Positions 27,290 through 36,256 are shown, numbered from the stretch's first letter. The stretch is DNA of 64,000 bases from an uncultured Akkermansia sp. (GCA_905200945.1 CAJKMG010000012.1:19233-83232), one strand, 5' to 3'. Translations and numbers: made by a program. Notes: a model not told the origin generated them from the letters alone.

Positions 27290-29344
27290 TTAGTTATCTT
27301 CCGAAAGGCTGGCGCCGAGCAGGCGCACGGCGTCCATGTTCAGGATAAAATAATTCGGGGTTGTATTTACTCTGCCGTAATAAAATCTGCTGTATCCGGC
27401 CTCCCCCGCCGGGGCGATTTCCAGCGTGATGACTTTGTCCTCCGTTTCCGGTTCCGGGGCAAAAGTAATGTCGCCGGTCCCGGATTTGGTTGGCACGGGG
27501 GGCGCCTCCTTGTAAGACTGGAGGATGAGTTTCAGGCGGAAAACGGGATTTTTCAGGGCTTCATGCGCTGTGGCGTCCGTATAGGGAAGCCAGGCGCTCA
27601 CCTCCATTTTTTCCAGTTCGTCCAGATAGCGGTTGGCGCGGTTCGGGTTGATATTCAGGGTTTCATCCTTTCCGTCTTTGGAGGCCGTCCAGGAATCGTC
27701 CAGACGGTCGAATTTCAGGACCAGGGGGCCTCCGGAACCGATGCGTTCCAGGTGCATTTCTCTGAGGTCAAACCTGCTGAAGGAGAAGAGCCTCTTTTTT
27801 TTCCAGGCCAGTGCATCCGTCAGCAAATCCTTCATGTAGGCGTTGTCCAGTATGGCGACGGTGGGTTTTCCGGCCTGGCGGGCATACCAGGAACCGTCCG
27901 CCCCCTTGGAGAAAAACACCGTCACGGGGGGGCGGGGCTCTTCACCGGGCTTGGGAAGAAGCGACATGGTGAGCGTCATCCTGGGATTATCCAGCCCGTA
28001 TACGGAAAGATCCGTAGCCTTGTCCGAGGCGAATCCGGCCACTTTCCCCTGTTTAACTGTTTTCAGCAGGGAAATGAGATGTTCCGGATTCGCTTCCTGG
28101 TAACGGGCTCCCTCTGCCGTGTACAGCCAGGTGGGCTTGATGCCTTTTTTCTCATCCCCCTGAATGAAGCGGGCGATGGTGGGGTAATCCTGAAAGCTCT
28201 TGCGGATGGAAAGGCCGGTAATTTTGTAATCCCCGATGTCCGTCAATTGCTTGGAACGCAAAAGGCCCAGATCCAGCGGAATATTGCGTACGCCGGGAAT
28301 TTCCTTGTTGGTTTCCGTCGTTTGAGCCAGTTCAAAGACGGCCTTGCGGTCGGAAACGGTGGCCTTGACCAGTTCGGACAGGCTTCCGTTGTCGGAGGGG
28401 GGGTAAATCCGGAGCGTGACGGGCTGTTCCTCCATTTGCAGGGATTTGCCGTCTTCTGAAAGACGGCCTGTGAAATTCCTGATGGAAACGGAGGTGATCT
28501 GATCATCCGTCATGTCCGGTACGCTTGTTTCCTCCGGGTTGTACACGCGCACAGCGGTCAGCTTTTGGAGCGTGCCCAGCAGCACATCCATCATGGCCGG
28601 GTCCGTATCTAGGGAGAGGGGATACGTGATTTTCCAGGGGGAGCCGGGAGTCTCGCGTTTCAGGGCGATGCGCTGGCCCCGGTTGTTGATTTCAATGGAG
28701 GCGGGCATGGCCGGATGCAGGAGCAGGGGACGGTGGTCCCGAAGCTGGCGGATGCCGGATTTGAACAGAGGAAGGATGTTGCCGGTGCCCACCAGAATGC
28801 GGGTGTCCCGTCCGTAGAAATCCGTCTGCATATAGGTGGTGTCATCCGTGGTCTTGTTCTCCGGATCGTCCACCAGCCAGGGCGCCGGGGAACCCAGCGT
28901 ATAGCGCGCCACAGTGGAGGAACGCTTTCCGTCGTCGCTCATTTCCTTGAGAGTGATGGTAACGGGAGTGGTCTTCACGCCGAATTCCTTCAGAGATGCG
29001 GAATCAATCTTGTGCAGGGGCAATGCGTCCACGATGCTGGTGGAGTACGTGTACTGGAGAATGGCCGCCGCCGCGCGAGGATCCATACGGTCGTTCCAGG
29101 GCTTTTCGCACCACCAGACGCCGTTGGGTTTGCGGCGGAATTCCGCGACATCTCCCACGCAGTTGATGCGCATCCAGGAAACCTCGTTCATTTCTTCCCG
29201 GGTGTACGGGAAAAGCCGTTCTCCGGAACTGAAAGCGGTGCGCCCGATGATGCGGGACAGATTGCCGTCAATCATAAGGAGCACCGCTGCTCCGACAGAA
29301 GCGAGGGTGATGAGGATGAGAAGAATAAAACGGAATGTGCGCAT
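27290..29344 (-). CDS. DUF4340 domain protein, membrane-anchored, linked to GldG-type exporter
   Basis: This encodes 684 residues with one N-terminal membrane helix (LILLILITLASVGAAVLLMI) and a large periplasmic part of repeating DUF4340 character (for example FRRKPNGVWWCEKPW, YGLDNPRMTLTMSL, FDLREMHLERIG). DUF4340 proteins regularly follow GldG-like genes in Bacteroidota, Verrucomicrobiota and relatives. It follows gldG here by 28 bases and probably works with the exporter at the outer face of the inner membrane. The molecular function is unknown. Confidence 0.85.
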   Translation of the reverse strand: MRTFRFILLILITLASVGAAVLLMIDGNLSRIIGRTAFSSGERLFPYTREEMNEVSWMRINCVGDVAEFRRKPNGVWWCEKPWNDRMDPRAAAAILQYTYSTSIVDALPLHKIDSASLKEFGVKTTPVTITLKEMSDDGKRSSTVARYTLGSPAPWLVDDPENKTTDDTTYMQTDFYGRDTRILVGTGNILPLFKSGIRQLRDHRPLLLHPAMPASIEINNRGQRIALKRETPGSPWKITYPLSLDTDPAMMDVLLGTLQKLTAVRVYNPEETSVPDMTDDQITSVSIRNFTGRLSEDGKSLQMEEQPVTLRIYPPSDNGSLSELVKATVSDRKAVFELAQTTETNKEIPGVRNIPLDLGLLRSKQLTDIGDYKITGLSIRKSFQDYPTIARFIQGDEKKGIKPTWLYTAEGARYQEANPEHLISLLKTVKQGKVAGFASDKATDLSVYGLDNPRMTLTMSLLPKPGEEPRPPVTVFFSKGADGSWYARQAGKPTVAILDNAYMKDLLTDALAWKKKRLFSFSRFDLREMHLERIGSGGPLVLKFDRLDDSWTASKDGKDETLNINPNRANRYLDELEKMEVSAWLPYTDATAHEALKNPVFRLKLILQSYKEAPPVPTKSGTGDITFAPEPETEDKVITLEIAPAGEAGYSRFYYGRVNTTPNYFILNMDAVRLLGASLSEDN

Positions 29345-29372
29345 GTGCTTCCGGTAATGGGCGTGGGTGGAG

Positions 29373-30944
29373 TTAATGACGGCGCGTGTTCCAGATAATC
29401 AGGGCGATCAGCAGTGCCAGCAGGGGGAGTCCGATATTCGTCAGGAGTTCCAAAACGCCCAGGGCGTTGCGGTCCAGATTCAGCTTGACGGTCAGGTCAT
29501 GGCGGGAGCCGAGGCCGCGCAATTCTTCACGGTCCGTCATCCAGCCGATCAGCGTACGCATGAAATCCCTCTGTTCCGGTTTGATTTGCCGGGGCTGGAG
29601 CAGGTCCGTATTGCCAAGCAGAACCAGGCGCCCGGTAGTCTTGTTCTGGTTCACGTCCCCGGCATTCCCCCGGATGAGGGCCGCGCCGATCATCAGAGGG
29701 CCCGGATTATCTTCCCTTGCGTCGAACTGGGCAGGGAACTGGTTGTATTTGGTTTCTCCGTAATAATCCTCCGTTGTGACCAGGAGGGGGTATGGCGTAA
29801 TGCGCTTCTGTTCCATGGCCGCGTTGTCGGAATCCAGAATGAGGGAGATGCTCTCCCCTTCCAGCCCGGTGCTGGAATTCCAGAATTCACGGGTGCAATT
29901 CAGGGAGGGGGCGAAAATGGAGTTAATTTCAAAAACGGAACGGCTGCCCCTGTTGCGGAGCATCACGCGGTCATTCTGGGGCCGTAGCCCCTGTTCGCGG
30001 AGAAAGCGGTAAAGCTGTTTGGGAGTGTCATTCTGGGGTTCCAGCATGATCAGAATGGCGGCGTTCGGGCGCGCCCAGTACCGCTGGAGCACTTCCGCCT
30101 CCTGCGGGGACAGATCATATTTGGAACCGATAATCATGAATCCTGCGGCGTCTTCCGGAATTTCTTCCAGACCGCTCATGCGGATGGGAACAAGCTGCAG
30201 GTTGACGGAACGGCAGATTTTGCCCAGCGTCGTGAAAATGCTTTCTTCCTGGTTGTTGCTCAGGGACTCGTTGAAGTTGCTCTTATCCGCCGCGATATAA
30301 ATTTTACGAGGTTCGCCGTTGGCCGCTCCGTAAATGCCGGCAGTCATCATGTCTTCAATCTGGAGCGCCACTGCCTTCATGCTTTTGCCGTCCGGCCCGG
30401 GTGCGTATACTACGAAGGCGTCTCCGGGCAGGATGCGCACGTGGGCGGCGTCCGCCTGGGTGCCTTCAAACGTCTTGAGCGCTTTTTCCGTATCTTCCCG
30501 GGCATCAATGATGACCAGGTTCTTCTTGAATTCAATTCCGTAGATATTGGAGATTTCACGGGCCTTGTTCGGCTGGCGGAGGGGATCCACATACTCCACC
30601 TTCACCTTGCCGTTGGAATAACGTTCGTACTCCTCAAGCAGAGAACGCATGCGGGTGTAGTTCTGCGTGGTGCGCAGGAAAGCGAACGTGATTTTGACGG
30701 GGGTTTTGCGCTTCTGGATTTCCGGGGACTGGAGCATGTTGATGCTCTGACGGGAAATTTCATAACGCTGGTCTTCCGTCAGGTCCCGGCGGTAATACTC
30801 GTGGCAGCCTACGTAATTCAGGCATACGACGATAAGGAACAGCAGGAAAAGCTTGATCCAGGTCATCCAGGGGCGTTTGACCTTGCGGGCGGCGGGATGG
30901 GAGGCTTCCGTAGCCGCGGCGGGGGTGTCTGGTGTTTCGCTCAT
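29373..30944 (-). CDS. GldG-like auxiliary component of an ABC exporter
   Basis: Starting at MSETPDTPAAATEA (30944) the protein has 523 residues, with a membrane helix near residues 27-45 (TWIKLFLLFLIVVCLNYVG) and another at the C-terminus (GLPLLALLIALIIWN). The soluble part has the GldG/IFT52-like fold (VKVEYVDPLRQPNKAREI, EEIPEDAAGFMIIGSKYD, YWARPNAAILIMLEP). It follows the permease by 34 bases. In Flavobacteria GldG joins GldA and GldF in gliding. Gliding is not expected here, so the set probably exports something else. Confidence 0.85.
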   Translation of the reverse strand: MSETPDTPAAATEASHPAARKVKRPWMTWIKLFLLFLIVVCLNYVGCHEYYRRDLTEDQRYEISRQSINMLQSPEIQKRKTPVKITFAFLRTTQNYTRMRSLLEEYERYSNGKVKVEYVDPLRQPNKAREISNIYGIEFKKNLVIIDAREDTEKALKTFEGTQADAAHVRILPGDAFVVYAPGPDGKSMKAVALQIEDMMTAGIYGAANGEPRKIYIAADKSNFNESLSNNQEESIFTTLGKICRSVNLQLVPIRMSGLEEIPEDAAGFMIIGSKYDLSPQEAEVLQRYWARPNAAILIMLEPQNDTPKQLYRFLREQGLRPQNDRVMLRNRGSRSVFEINSIFAPSLNCTREFWNSSTGLEGESISLILDSDNAAMEQKRITPYPLLVTTEDYYGETKYNQFPAQFDAREDNPGPLMIGAALIRGNAGDVNQNKTTGRLVLLGNTDLLQPRQIKPEQRDFMRTLIGWMTDREELRGLGSRHDLTVKLNLDRNALGVLELLTNIGLPLLALLIALIIWNTRRH

Positions 30945-30978
30945 AGATAAAAATGAAAAGTGGTGAAGGAGGGATGAG

Positions 30979-31761
30979 TCAGTGTTTCCAGCGGCGGTGG
31001 TCAATGATGCGGATGGTGACGGCCAGCGTCAGGACTGTCATGGTCAGGTAAAACACGACGGGGCGCGTGTCAACCAGCCCGGCGGAAAAGCGGTCCAGAT
31101 GTTCCGAGCAGGACATGTAGTGGAAAATCCCCGCTGCGGGGAATTCCCCCCACACCACGGGAATCAGACCCATGAAGAAAATCAGGACCAGCAGGCCGAT
31201 GGTGATGATGCCGGAAATAATCTGGCTGCCCGTCATGGAGGAGGCGAAAATGCCGATGGCTGTGAACCAGGCGCCGACCAGCAGCAGAATGGCGTATGCC
31301 CCGGCCCAGTCCGCCAGGCGGTAAGGCAGAACCATGCCCGCGTCATATCCGTAAATCCACTGCACAATCAGGTTGGACCAGTCCGCCAGGATGGGATAGA
31401 GAAGCATGGGCAGCCACAGGATGATGTAAAAGGCGTATGCGGAGAAGTATTTTCCCAGAACCACCTGCCATGTCTTGATGGGCGTGGTGAGCAGGGATTC
31501 CAGCGTTCCCGTCTTTTCCTCCTCCGCCAGGGAACGCATGGTGAGCAGAGGGAAGATGAACAGGAAGTAAAACCAGAACATGGGAGAATGCAGGATGAAG
31601 AACAGGATGCCTTCCTTCTGCGGGGCCAGTTGAAAAGCCTTCAGCGTGCCGGACAGGGAGACGCTCTGAAGGGCCATGACGAAAGCCAGGATAACCCATC
31701 CGTACGGAGTCATTACGTAGCTTCTGAGTTCTTTTCTGAAAATGGTAAGTACTGGAGACAT
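30979..31761 (-). CDS. ABC-2 type permease, GldF-like
   Basis: This encodes 260 residues with six hydrophobic segments and the ABC-2 signature region RSLAEEEKTGTLESLLTTPI, which is typical of GldF/NosY-type permeases. It lies 56 bases after the ATPase gene and 34 bases before the GldG-like gene, so the three form one exporter. The substrate is unknown. Confidence 0.9.
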   Translation of the reverse strand: MSPVLTIFRKELRSYVMTPYGWVILAFVMALQSVSLSGTLKAFQLAPQKEGILFFILHSPMFWFYFLFIFPLLTMRSLAEEEKTGTLESLLTTPIKTWQVVLGKYFSAYAFYIILWLPMLLYPILADWSNLIVQWIYGYDAGMVLPYRLADWAGAYAILLLVGAWFTAIGIFASSMTGSQIISGIITIGLLVLIFFMGLIPVVWGEFPAAGIFHYMSCSEHLDRFSAGLVDTRPVVFYLTMTVLTLAVTIRIIDHRRWKH

Positions 31762-31817
31762 GGGGAGAAAAGGGAAATGGGCGGTGGTGGATAGGCGGGG
31801 ATGGAAAAAAGGGGGGG

Positions 31818-32753
31818 TTAATCTTTACGGGTCATTTCCACGAACACTTCTTCCAGCGTGGGGGTGTGGCGGTAAATATGGCGCAGGGGGCAGCCCTGTT
31901 CCGCAAGGAGGCGCGCAGCCTTTTCACGGGTATCCGTCCCGGCCTCCGCGCGTACGGTCAGCGTATGCCAGCCGTCGGCGTCCGTTCCTTCATGGATGAC
32001 CTTCTTCACATGTTCCAGGTTTTCCAGTTTCCGCGTAATCAGGGCCAGGTCTCCCCGGAATTCCAGAGTAATCTTGCCGGCTGCCCGTAGATTGGCCGTC
32101 AGGTTGGAGGGGGTATCCGCTGCTTTGATAGTTCCCTGGTCAATGATGATGACCTTGTTGCAAATCATTTCCACCTCACTGAGAATGTGGGTGGAAAGAA
32201 TAATGGTATGGTTGGCCGCCAGACCTTTGATCAGTTCGCGTATCTGGCGTATCTGGTTGGGGTCGAGACCGTTGGTAGGTTCGTCAAGGATCAGCAGGTC
32301 CGGTTCCCCCAGCAGGGCGTCCGCCAGGCCTACGCGCTGGCGGTAGCCTTTGGAAAGGGTGCGGATCATCTTGCGGCGCACGGGATCCAGGCCGCATTGT
32401 TCTACAACCTTGGAGACGGCAGGCCAGATCTGCCTGGAAGAGATGCCTTTAAGCCTGGCGCGGAATTTCAGGTATTCCGTGACGCGCTGGTCGTCGTAAA
32501 GGGGCACGTGTTCCGGCAGGTAGCCCAGATGTTTGCGAGCCTCCAGGGGATTTTTCACAATGTCGAACCCGGCAATCGTGGCTGTGCCGGAAGTGGGGGG
32601 CAGATAGCCGGTCAGCATGCGCAAAGTCGTGGTCTTGCCTGCGCCGTTCGGCCCCAGGAACCCTACGATTTCCCCCTTTTCAATCTGGAAGGAGGCATTC
32701 TTTACCGCTTGAAAGCGGCCAAACTCTTTGGAAAGCTGGTCGGCGTGGATCAT
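31818..32753 (-). CDS. ABC transporter ATP-binding protein, GldA-like
   Basis: This encodes 311 residues with Walker A GPNGAGKTT (residues ~35-43), Q-loop, signature LSKGYRQRVGLADALL, Walker B LLILDEPTNGLDP and switch His (STHILSEVE). A ~90-residue C-terminal extension follows, as in GldA and other ABC-2 exporter ATPases. It is the first gene of the run that continues through the permease, GldG-like, DUF4340, Nif3-like and pseudouridine synthase genes. Confidence 0.93.
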   Translation of the reverse strand: MIHADQLSKEFGRFQAVKNASFQIEKGEIVGFLGPNGAGKTTTLRMLTGYLPPTSGTATIAGFDIVKNPLEARKHLGYLPEHVPLYDDQRVTEYLKFRARLKGISSRQIWPAVSKVVEQCGLDPVRRKMIRTLSKGYRQRVGLADALLGEPDLLILDEPTNGLDPNQIRQIRELIKGLAANHTIILSTHILSEVEMICNKVIIIDQGTIKAADTPSNLTANLRAAGKITLEFRGDLALITRKLENLEHVKKVIHEGTDADGWHTLTVRAEAGTDTREKAARLLAEQGCPLRHIYRHTPTLEEVFVEMTRKD

Positions 32754-32902
32754 GGAATCAATGGGAACAGGGTGATTCTAATCCAAACCGCTTTCGCCTC
32801 AAGCTTATTCTCCCCTGCGCCGCGGAAGCGCTTCTTCCGCTTGAAAAGCCAGGGGCATTCAACGGGACCATGCTTTTCCAGCAGGGCTGGAGGGAAGGAA
32901 AA

Positions 32903-34309
32903 TCAATCCCTCAACTCCTCTTCCAGCCTCTGGACGATATCCCTCACGCGCACATCCTCTTCCATACGGGAGGCGACCAGCTTGTTCGCATGGATGACGG
33001 TGCCGTGATCCCGGCCGCCGAACGCCTGGCCGATATCTTTCAGGGAGCGTTCCGTCAGACGGCGGCTCAAGTACATGGCGATCTGGCGCGGAAAGGCGAT
33101 GCTGTTGGGGCGGCGCTTGCCGGTCAGGTCGCTGACCTTGAGTTCGTAAAAATCCGCCACGCGCTTCTGGATGGAATCCACGGTCAGGATGCGGCTTGTT
33201 TCTTCCCGCAGGATGTCGCGTAAAAGCTGCTCAATTTTGGCGATGTCAGGCATGTCTCCGGACAGGGAAGTAAAGGTGGCTACACGGAGCAGTGCTCCTT
33301 CCAGCCGGCGCACGCTCTTCTGGATGCGGCTGGCCAGAAACTCCAGAATTTCGTCGGATACGTTCATGCCGGCCCGGTCGCGCTTGCTGCGCAGGATCTC
33401 CAGCCGTGCATTGTCGTCCGGAAGGTTCAATTCTACCGTAAGGCCTGATTCCAGACGCGCCGCCAGCCGGGGGTCCAGATTGGAAATATCGCATGCGGCG
33501 GCATCCGCGCAAATCACGATGGTTTTGTGGGCATGGAACAGTTCGTCAAACGTATGCAGGAATTCTTCCACCGTTTTTTCCTTGCCGGAGATAAATTGCA
33601 CGTCGTCCACCAGCAGGACGTCTGCCTTGCGGTACTTGCGGCGCAGTTTGGTGAAGCTTTGTCCGTTCTGGGTCCGGGAAGCGTCAATAAATTCATTGGC
33701 GAACTGTTCGCCCGTGACGTACACCACATTTGTGGATGAATCCTGATGGAGCACCTCATGGCCAATGGCCTGGAGCAGATGGGTTTTGCCAACGCCGGAT
33801 TTACCGTACAGGAAAAGTGGATTGAACAGGGCCCGTTCCGACTGGGCGACGGACAGTCCGGCCTGGTACGCAAAACGGCTGTCCTCATACACCACGAACG
33901 AATCGAACGTATATAAGTCATTCAGGCATGCCCTGGCGGCCGATGTACGCTGTTTTTTGACCGGTGCGGCCGGGGAATCCGCCGCCTGCGGCGTTTTGGC
34001 CCGGGAAGAAGCTTTTTGCGGCTGGCCTTCTGCAGCGGGCATGGAAGCCACTTCATCCGTGCAGACGAATTTGATCTGGCGTTCCGTGCCCAGAGCCAGC
34101 ATGGCGGCCTGCTTCAGCTCCGGCGTATAGCTGTTTTCCACCCAGAGGGCGGCCATAGGATCGTCGCACACCAGCGTCAGCGCCTTCCCTGAATCCTCCA
34201 GCAGGGAAAACTTGGGAAACCACAATCCATAAACCTCCGGGGACATGATTGTTTGCAAGGCTCCCGTGATTTTGGACCAGGTGGCTGACAGTTCTGATGG
34301 CGGCGTCAT
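32903..34309 (-). CDS. dnaA: Chromosomal replication initiator DnaA
   Basis: This encodes 468 residues. Domain I (LSATWSKITGALQTIMSPEVY) is followed by an Ala/Pro/Lys-rich linker, the AAA+ domain with Walker A GKSGVGKTH and Walker B VLLVDDVQF, and the DNA-binding domain IV ending with the DnaA signature FGGRDHGTVIHANK. It opens the origin by binding DnaA boxes. I found no TTATCCACA-type boxes in the adjacent 500 bases, so the origin may not be here. It is 150 bases upstream of the exporter run on the same strand. Confidence 0.97.
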   Translation of the reverse strand: MTPPSELSATWSKITGALQTIMSPEVYGLWFPKFSLLEDSGKALTLVCDDPMAALWVENSYTPELKQAAMLALGTERQIKFVCTDEVASMPAAEGQPQKASSRAKTPQAADSPAAPVKKQRTSAARACLNDLYTFDSFVVYEDSRFAYQAGLSVAQSERALFNPLFLYGKSGVGKTHLLQAIGHEVLHQDSSTNVVYVTGEQFANEFIDASRTQNGQSFTKLRRKYRKADVLLVDDVQFISGKEKTVEEFLHTFDELFHAHKTIVICADAAACDISNLDPRLAARLESGLTVELNLPDDNARLEILRSKRDRAGMNVSDEILEFLASRIQKSVRRLEGALLRVATFTSLSGDMPDIAKIEQLLRDILREETSRILTVDSIQKRVADFYELKVSDLTGKRRPNSIAFPRQIAMYLSRRLTERSLKDIGQAFGGRDHGTVIHANKLVASRMEEDVRVRDIVQRLEEELRD

Positions 34310-34353
34310 TGTTATTGGAAATAAAAGATGTTGCTGGTTAGAAATAGCCGTAA

Positions 34354-34495
34354 GGCGTTCCGTCCCGCTACGAGGCCGCCCGCGGATGGAACCGGATCAG
34401 GTTCATCCGCAGCCGTGACAGCTCGTGGCGTCCATCGGGGTGGAGAAGGCAAACTCATCCGCTTTCAGCTCAACACCCCGGTTGACGGGAGCGCC
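34354..34495 (+). ncRNA. Candidate structured RNA with a three-way junction
   Basis: Three helices can be drawn. P1 pairs GGCGTTCCGTC (34354-34364) with GACGGGAGCGCC (34484-34495). P2 pairs CTACGAG (34368-34374) with CTCGTGG (34422-34428) and carries a long arm (34382-34393 with 34400-34410). P3 pairs CGGGGTG (34436-34442) with CACCCCG (34474-34480). Two pairs are U-G on the plus strand but would be C-A mismatches on the minus strand, so a plus-strand RNA is favoured. I do not recognise the family. No clear promoter or terminator was seen. Confidence 0.45.
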
Positions 34496-34838
34496 AAATT
34501 ACTGATTTGCGTCTGAGGAAAAAATATCTTTTTGAAACAGCGCGAGTCATCGTTCTGCGGCTCTACGTTCCACGGGGGTTCCACATGAAAAAATATTTTG
34601 TTCTTGCTTCCTCCGATAATTTAGTCCTCCTGAGTATATTTTCTGTATGACATTGTTAATTACTCATCATCAATGTGTTGTTGTTTTGTTACTGGCCTGG
34701 GTGACGAAAAGTGCATGATTACGCCGCCGGAAATCAACCACTTACAGGGACCGGAACGGAACTGCCCGGGAAGATGCAGGAGGGAGGCGGTCCGCATGGT
34801 TGACAACGGCCGTCCGGAAACCTAACGTGGGCTGCATC
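34496..34838. other. AT-rich gene-free stretch before the Nudix gene
   Basis: This holds a short hairpin (CAAAT/ATTTG, 34495-34510) and an AAAAA/TTTTT palindrome near 34519-34533, then AT-rich sequence to about 34700. It has no DnaA boxes, no coding frame and no repeat I can support. It probably contains the Nudix promoter. Confidence 0.4.
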
Positions 34839-35399
34839 ATGGAACAAATGGAACAGCCAGGGGAAGCATGCCTGTCTCTCTACCGGGGGAAATTTCTGGA
34901 ACTTCTGAAAGAGGGGAGGTGGGAATACGTGCGCCGGGTTAATGCCAGCGGAGCCGTCATGATCGTGGCCGTGACGAAAGAAGGAGAACTGCTGCTGGTG
35001 GAAGAATACCGCGTTCCCCTGCATGCCCGGACCGTAGGGCTGCCTGCGGGCATTTCCGGGGATGAAGGGGAGGAAAGCACGCTGCAATCCGCCCGGCGTG
35101 AACTTGAAGAGGAAACCGGATACCGGGCGGACTCCTGGACGTATCTTTTTGCGGGGCCTTCTTCCCCAGGATTGACTACGGAAATGGTATCCTTCTATCT
35201 GGCGGAAGACCTGCATCGAATATCGGCAGGAGGCGGTGTGGCCCATGAAAATATTACTGTGCACCGCATTCCTCTTCCTCAGGTGCATGACTGGCTGATG
35301 GAGCAGATGGGACAGGGAAAAGTGGTGGACCCGAAAATCTTTATGGGCCTCTATTTCCTGTCCTGCTGCGGCAATGGCATGGGACAGAAGGCATCATAA
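34839..35399 (+). CDS. Nudix hydrolase (ADP-ribose pyrophosphatase-like)
   Basis: The ATG at 34839 gives 186 residues; an upstream in-frame TTG (34800) is less likely. The Nudix box is present as GDEGEESTLQSARRELEEETGY, with the REL-EE-TG core intact and one residue more spacing than the classical form. PAGISG before it and the preceding EEYRVPLHARTVGL are typical of the ADP-ribose/NDP-sugar pyrophosphatase branch. It probably hydrolyses a nucleoside diphosphate derivative in the cytoplasm; substrate not determined. It lies alone between the RNA candidate and tRNA-Met. Confidence 0.88.
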   Translation: MEQMEQPGEACLSLYRGKFLELLKEGRWEYVRRVNASGAVMIVAVTKEGELLLVEEYRVPLHARTVGLPAGISGDEGEESTLQSARRELEEETGYRADSWTYLFAGPSSPGLTTEMVSFYLAEDLHRISAGGGVAHENITVHRIPLPQVHDWLMEQMGQGKVVDPKIFMGLYFLSCCGNGMGQKAS

Positions 35400-35549
35400 T
35401 GTCCTGTGCCGTAAATGCCCGCATGCAGGAAACGGCATGGGACACAGGCTGTATGAAACGGTTGAGTGAAAAATGATTCATCCGTAATGATTTCCCTGGA
35501 GGGAAAGGCGGGTTGCCGTGATAAAATGCTCCTGATCCATAAAAAAATC

Positions 35550-35578
35550 TGGACATTCTTTCCGATCCGGGTTAAATA
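35550..35578 (+). promoter_or_regulatory. Probable sigma-70-type promoter of tRNA-Met
   Basis: TGGACA at 35550-35555 and TAAATA at 35573-35578 are separated by 17 bases and lie about 30 bases upstream of the mature tRNA start. An A-run precedes the -35 element. Confidence 0.55.
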
Positions 35579-35609
35579 TTTCCCCGCCTTACGGCATCAA
35601 CCACTTAAC

Positions 35610-35684
<75 letters not shown>

Positions 35685-35690
35685 TCTTCA

Positions 35691-35725
35691 AAGCCCCTTA
35701 AATCCAACGGTTTAAGGGGCTTGTT
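35691..35725 (+). terminator. Terminator after tRNA-Met
   Basis: AAGCCCCTTAAA at 35691-35702 pairs with TTTAAGGGGCTT at 35711-35722, a perfect 12-bp stem, followed by GTTACTTTT. Confidence 0.82.
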
Positions 35726-36064
35726 ACTTTTAGTGCATATATTGCACATCATGCTGGAAAACAGTGAAAAAGGGTATCATATGGTCAAAAAAGCATGCAC
35801 AATGATGCACAGCTTGATTGACAATTGGAAGCCTCCCCCCGGCACTTTCCGCCCTGGAAAACCGTGGAGTACTGTTATTCCGGTGCACATATCCACACGG
35901 GGATATGAATGTTGGATTGGAATCCCGCTTGTGAGAAGCTGCGTTTTCTTTTCTCAGGATTTTGCCGTTCAGGATGCCGCATGAAGTGAAGGATCCGATA
36001 CCGGACAGGTACTGGAAAATAAAAAACCGCATTGTTTTTGAAAATCCGGCGGAGGGGGGGAAAT
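35726..36064. other. Gene-free stretch after tRNA-Met
   Basis: An 87-codon plus-strand frame here (35721-35984) overlaps the tRNA terminator and has no recognisable content or ribosome-binding site, so I do not call it. I see no repeats. It ends in a G-run (36053-36060). Confidence 0.4.
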
Positions 36065-36163
36065 GGGTTTTAGATGCTGCGGCGCATCATCAGAGCAGCT
36101 AAACCCGAAAGGCTCGGAGAAGCCGTAGCCGGGGACGGATTAAAAATCCGCATAATTCTTTTT
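36065..36163 (+). ncRNA. Candidate small RNA of three consecutive hairpins
   Basis: Hairpin 1 (36065-36106) pairs GGGTTT..GCTGC with GCAGC..AAACCC. Hairpin 2 (36111-36130) pairs GGCTCGG with CCG-T-AGCC. Hairpin 3 (36136-36150) is CGGAT-TAAAA-ATCCG, followed eight bases later by TTTTT. The last hairpin could end the transcript. No gene overlaps it. The promoter is not evident, so expression is inference. Confidence 0.4.
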
Positions 36164-36256
36164 AAGTTATGTGGTTATTTTATAAGATTTTTATTATCAA
36201 ATTATTGTTGATGATATTTTTTTCGGCGGGCAGAAAATTTCAGGAGGAAAAGAAAA

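Noticed and set aside
34330..34520. Resemblance of the minus strand to a TPP riboswitch (GGGGTG, GCTGAAAG, AACCTGATCCGG in order)
   Set aside because: The blocks fall in the wrong places of the fold: the CTGAGA-like block directly follows the P2 strand, and the ACCTGATC block is inside a hairpin loop. The downstream gene would be dnaA, and wobble pairs favour the other strand.
34310..34838. Replication origin next to dnaA
   Set aside because: No DnaA-box-like TTATCCACA sequences were found in the gap, and the AT-rich part is short.
35721..35984. An 87-codon plus-strand frame after tRNA-Met
   Set aside because: It begins inside the tRNA terminator, has no ribosome-binding site and no recognisable content.
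36136..36150. Calling a third inversion cassette at this site
   Set aside because: Only one copy is present and no matching reverse-complement partner was seen, so it is listed only as a solo site within the RNA candidate.
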